64,000 nt of DNA from Alicycliphilus denitrificans K601 (lineage in GTDB: Bacteria; Pseudomonadota; Gammaproteobacteria; Burkholderiales; Burkholderiaceae_C): NCBI RefSeq assembly GCF_000204645.1, contig NC_015422.1, positions 3,861,001 through 3,925,000 on the forward strand, written 5' to 3'. Below are positions 62,195 through 64,000 of this stretch, piece after piece. Each line of letters starts with the position of its first letter. Positions within the stretch are counted from its first letter, which is position 1. Made by a program: the position numbers and the translations under genes. The notes beneath the pieces are model-generated. The model had not been told where the DNA came from. It was given only the letters and a program-made list of their open reading frames with translations, and made no database searches.

Positions 62195-64000
62195 TCATGC
62201 CACGGCGCGCGACGGCACGGCCGCCGGCCTGGCGCAGAAACGCTGCGCGATGGCGCGCTCCATGCCTTCGGCGTCCAGGCCCTGCAGGGCCAGCAGCCTG
62301 GCGGGGTCGCCATGCTCGATGAATGCATCGGGCAGGCCCAGCTGCAGCAACGGGCGCAGCACGCCCGCGGCGTTGAGCGCCTCGCCCACCGCGCTGCCCG
62401 CGCCGCCCATGATGCAGCCCTCCTCCACGGTGACCAGGGCCTCGTGCTCGGCCGCCACGCGCAGCAGCAGCTCGGTGTCCAGCGGCTTGGCCCAGCGCAT
62501 GTTGACCACCGTGGCGTCGAGCTTCTCGGCCGCCTGCAGCGCCGGGTACAGCAGCGTGCCGAAGGCCAGGATGGCGATGCGCCGGCCCTGGCGGCGCACC
62601 TCGCCCTTGCCGAAGGGCAGGCCCTCCAGGCCGGCCAGCGGCGCCACGCCCACGCCGGCGCCGCGCGGGTAGCGCACGGCCACGGGGTGATCCTGCTCGT
62701 AGGCGGTGGTGAGCAGCTGGCGGCACTCGCGCTCGTCGGCGGGGCAGGCCATGCTCATGTGGGGGATGCAGCGCACGAAGGCGATGTCGTAAGCGCCCGC
62801 GTGCGTGGCGCCGTCCGCGCCCACGAGGCCCGCGCGGTCGAGCGCGAAGACCACGGGCAGGTTCTGCAGCGCCACGTCGTGGATGAGCTGGTCGTAAGCG
62901 CGCTGCAGGAAGGTCGAGTAGATGGCCACGACGGGCTTCACGCCCTCGCAGGCCATGCCCGCGGCGAAGGTCACGGCATGCTGCTCGGCAATGCCCACGT
63001 CGTAGTAGCGGCCGGGGAAGCGCTGGTGGAACTCCACCATGCCCGAGCCCTCGCGCATGGCCGGCGTGATGCCCACGAGGCGCTGGTCCTTGGCGGCCAT
63101 GTCGCACAGCCATTGGCCGAAGACCTGGGTGAAGGTCTGCTTCGGCGGCGTGGCGGGCTTGACCAGGCCCACGCGCGGGTCGAACTTGCCGGGGCCGTGG
63201 TAGGCCACGGGGTCGGCCTCGGCGAGCTTGTAGCCCTGGCCCTTCTTGGTGACCACGTGCAGGAACTGCGGGCCCTTGAGGCTCCTGATGTTCTCCAGCG
63301 TGGGGATGAGCGAGTCGAGGTCGTGCCCGTCGATGGGGCCGATGTAGTTGAAGCCGAACTTCTCGAACAGCGTGGCCGGCACCACCATGCCCTTGGCCTG
63401 CTGCTCCAGGCGCTTGGCGAGTTCGAGCAGCGGCGGCGCGTTCCTGAGCACGCTCTTGCCCACGTCGCGCGCCTTGGCGTAGAACTGGCCGCTCATGAGC
63501 TGCGCGAGGTAGCGGTTGAGCGCACCCACGGGCGGGCTGATGCTCATGTCGTTGTCGTTGAGGATGACGAGCAGGTCGGCGTCTGCCACGCCCGCGTTGT
63601 TGAGCGCCTCGAAGGCCATGCCGGCCGTCATCGCGCCGTCGCCGATCACGGCGATCGCGCGGCGGTCCTCGCCCTTCTGCTTGGCCGCCAGCGCCATGCC
63701 CAGCGCGGCCGAGATGCTGGTGGACGAGTGCGCCGTGCCGAAGGTGTCGTACTCGCTCTCGGCGCGCTGCGGGAAGCCCGACAGGCCGCCGAGCTGGCGC
63801 AGCGTGCCCATGCGCTCGCGCCGGCCGGTGAGGATCTTGTGCGGGTAGGTCTGGTGGCCCACGTCCCACACCAGGCGGTCGCGCGGCGTGTCGAACACGG
63901 CGTGCAACGCCACGGTGAGCTCCACCGTGCCCAGGTTGGACGACAGGTGGCCACCGGTCTTGGAGACGCTCTCCAGCACGAAGGCGCGCAGCTCGCCAGC
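62195..64000 (-). CDS. dxs: 1-deoxy-D-xylulose-5-phosphate synthase (5' end outside window)
   Basis: About 601 residues are present; the frame is still open at the window edge, and roughly 30 N-terminal residues are missing. Makes DXP from pyruvate and glyceraldehyde-3-phosphate, first step of the MEP isoprenoid route. Seen: [20 protein letters not shown] near the start, thiamine diphosphate motif [20 protein letters not shown], transketolase middle domain [20 protein letters not shown] with catalytic Glu/His region [12 protein letters not shown], and the C-terminal domain with [16 protein letters not shown]. ispA would be expected just upstream, outside the window. Confidence 0.96.
   Translation of the reverse strand, partial: AGELRAFVLESVSKTGGHLSSNLGTVELTVALHAVFDTPRDRLVWDVGHQTYPHKILTGRRERMGTLRQLGGLSGFPQRAESEYDTFGTAHSSTSISAALGMALAAKQKGEDRRAIAVIGDGAMTAGMAFEALNNAGVADADLLVILNDNDMSISPPVGALNRYLAQLMSGQFYAKARDVGKSVLRNAPPLLELAKRLEQQAKGMVVPATLFEKFGFNYIGPIDGHDLDSLIPTLENIRSLKGPQFLHVVTKKGQGYKLAEADPVAYHGPGKFDPRVGLVKPATPPKQTFTQVFGQWLCDMAAKDQRLVGITPAMREGSGMVEFHQRFPGRYYDVGIAEQHAVTFAAGMACEGVKPVVAIYSTFLQRAYDQLIHDVALQNLPVVFALDRAGLVGADGATHAGAYDIAFVRCIPHMSMACPADERECRQLLTTAYEQDHPVAVRYPRGAGVGVAPLAGLEGLPFGKGEVRRQGRRIAILAFGTLLYPALQAAEKLDATVVNMRWAKPLDTELLLRVAAEHEALVTVEEGCIMGGAGSAVGEALNAAGVLRPLLQLGLPDAFIEHGDPARLLALQGLDAEGMERAIAQRFCARPAAVPSRAVA

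Overview
This is a GC-rich window whose genes and gene order look like a member of the Comamonadaceae (Betaproteobacteria), near Acidovorax, Alicycliphilus or Melaminivora. The assignment rests on recognisable protein families, on the ribF-ileS-lspA order, on proVWX, TRAP and tripartite tricarboxylate transporter (TTT) genes, and on a short dispersed repeat (blocks ATAGCTG, AGCGCTT, AAGCGCT, GGCC) that I associate with this family. No rRNA, tRNA, CRISPR array, insertion sequence or prophage is visible. About 54 protein genes fill the window, most of them metabolic, transport or housekeeping.

Layout. 1-1.7 kb: a pimeloyl-CoA-type acyl-CoA dehydrogenase pair (large subunit cut by the window edge). 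1.7-6.9 kb: an HNH protein, then ribF-ileS-lspA. 7-14.3 kb: a LacI-family regulator with a perfect 16-bp operator, a complete ABC importer, a GpdQ-like phosphodiesterase and a Na/Pi cotransporter; together they look like a pathway that imports and cleaves a phosphodiester and then handles the phosphate. 14.3-19.1 kb: a bile-acid/sodium symporter family gene divergent from its LysR regulator, a Nudix protein, a quinone oxidoreductase and an EamA exporter. 19.1-23.7 kb: an overlapping minus-strand set of an SDR, an orphan DctP-type binding protein and a membrane GGDEF/EAL protein. 23.9-25.9 kb: tctBA without tctC. 26-30.6 kb: a PulE/GspE-type ATPase, a spermidine-synthase-like protein, a hypoxanthine-DNA glycosylase, TatD, and a DUF2892 protein plus a BigR/YgaV-like ArsR regulator facing an AhpD-like gene. 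31.1-35.1 kb: a trypsin-like protease, MoxR ATPase, DUF58 and VWA operon.

35.2-45.8 kb: acs, a 650-bp gene-free leader, proVWX, a Crp/Fnr-type regulator, divergent class II and class I fumarases, and a remnant of a GH19 lysozyme/chitinase. 45.8-53.3 kb: pmbA, darP, mog, a zinc alcohol dehydrogenase, a nitroreductase, cysE, trmJ and suhB. 53.6-64 kb: TRAP dctQ-dctM, a 1565-residue Lhr-type helicase lying between the TRAP permease and its probable binding protein, and dxs (5' end outside the window).

The most distinctive signals are: (1) at least ten copies of the short repeat, five of them inside and in frame with conserved genes; (2) the translationally coupled DctP-like binding protein and GGDEF/EAL receptor; (3) the LacI-ABC-phosphodiesterase-Na/Pi block; (4) the helicase lodged inside a TRAP locus; (5) the long proVWX leader with a promoter-like element and inverted repeats. 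Function assignments are from reading motifs only; no database search was run.
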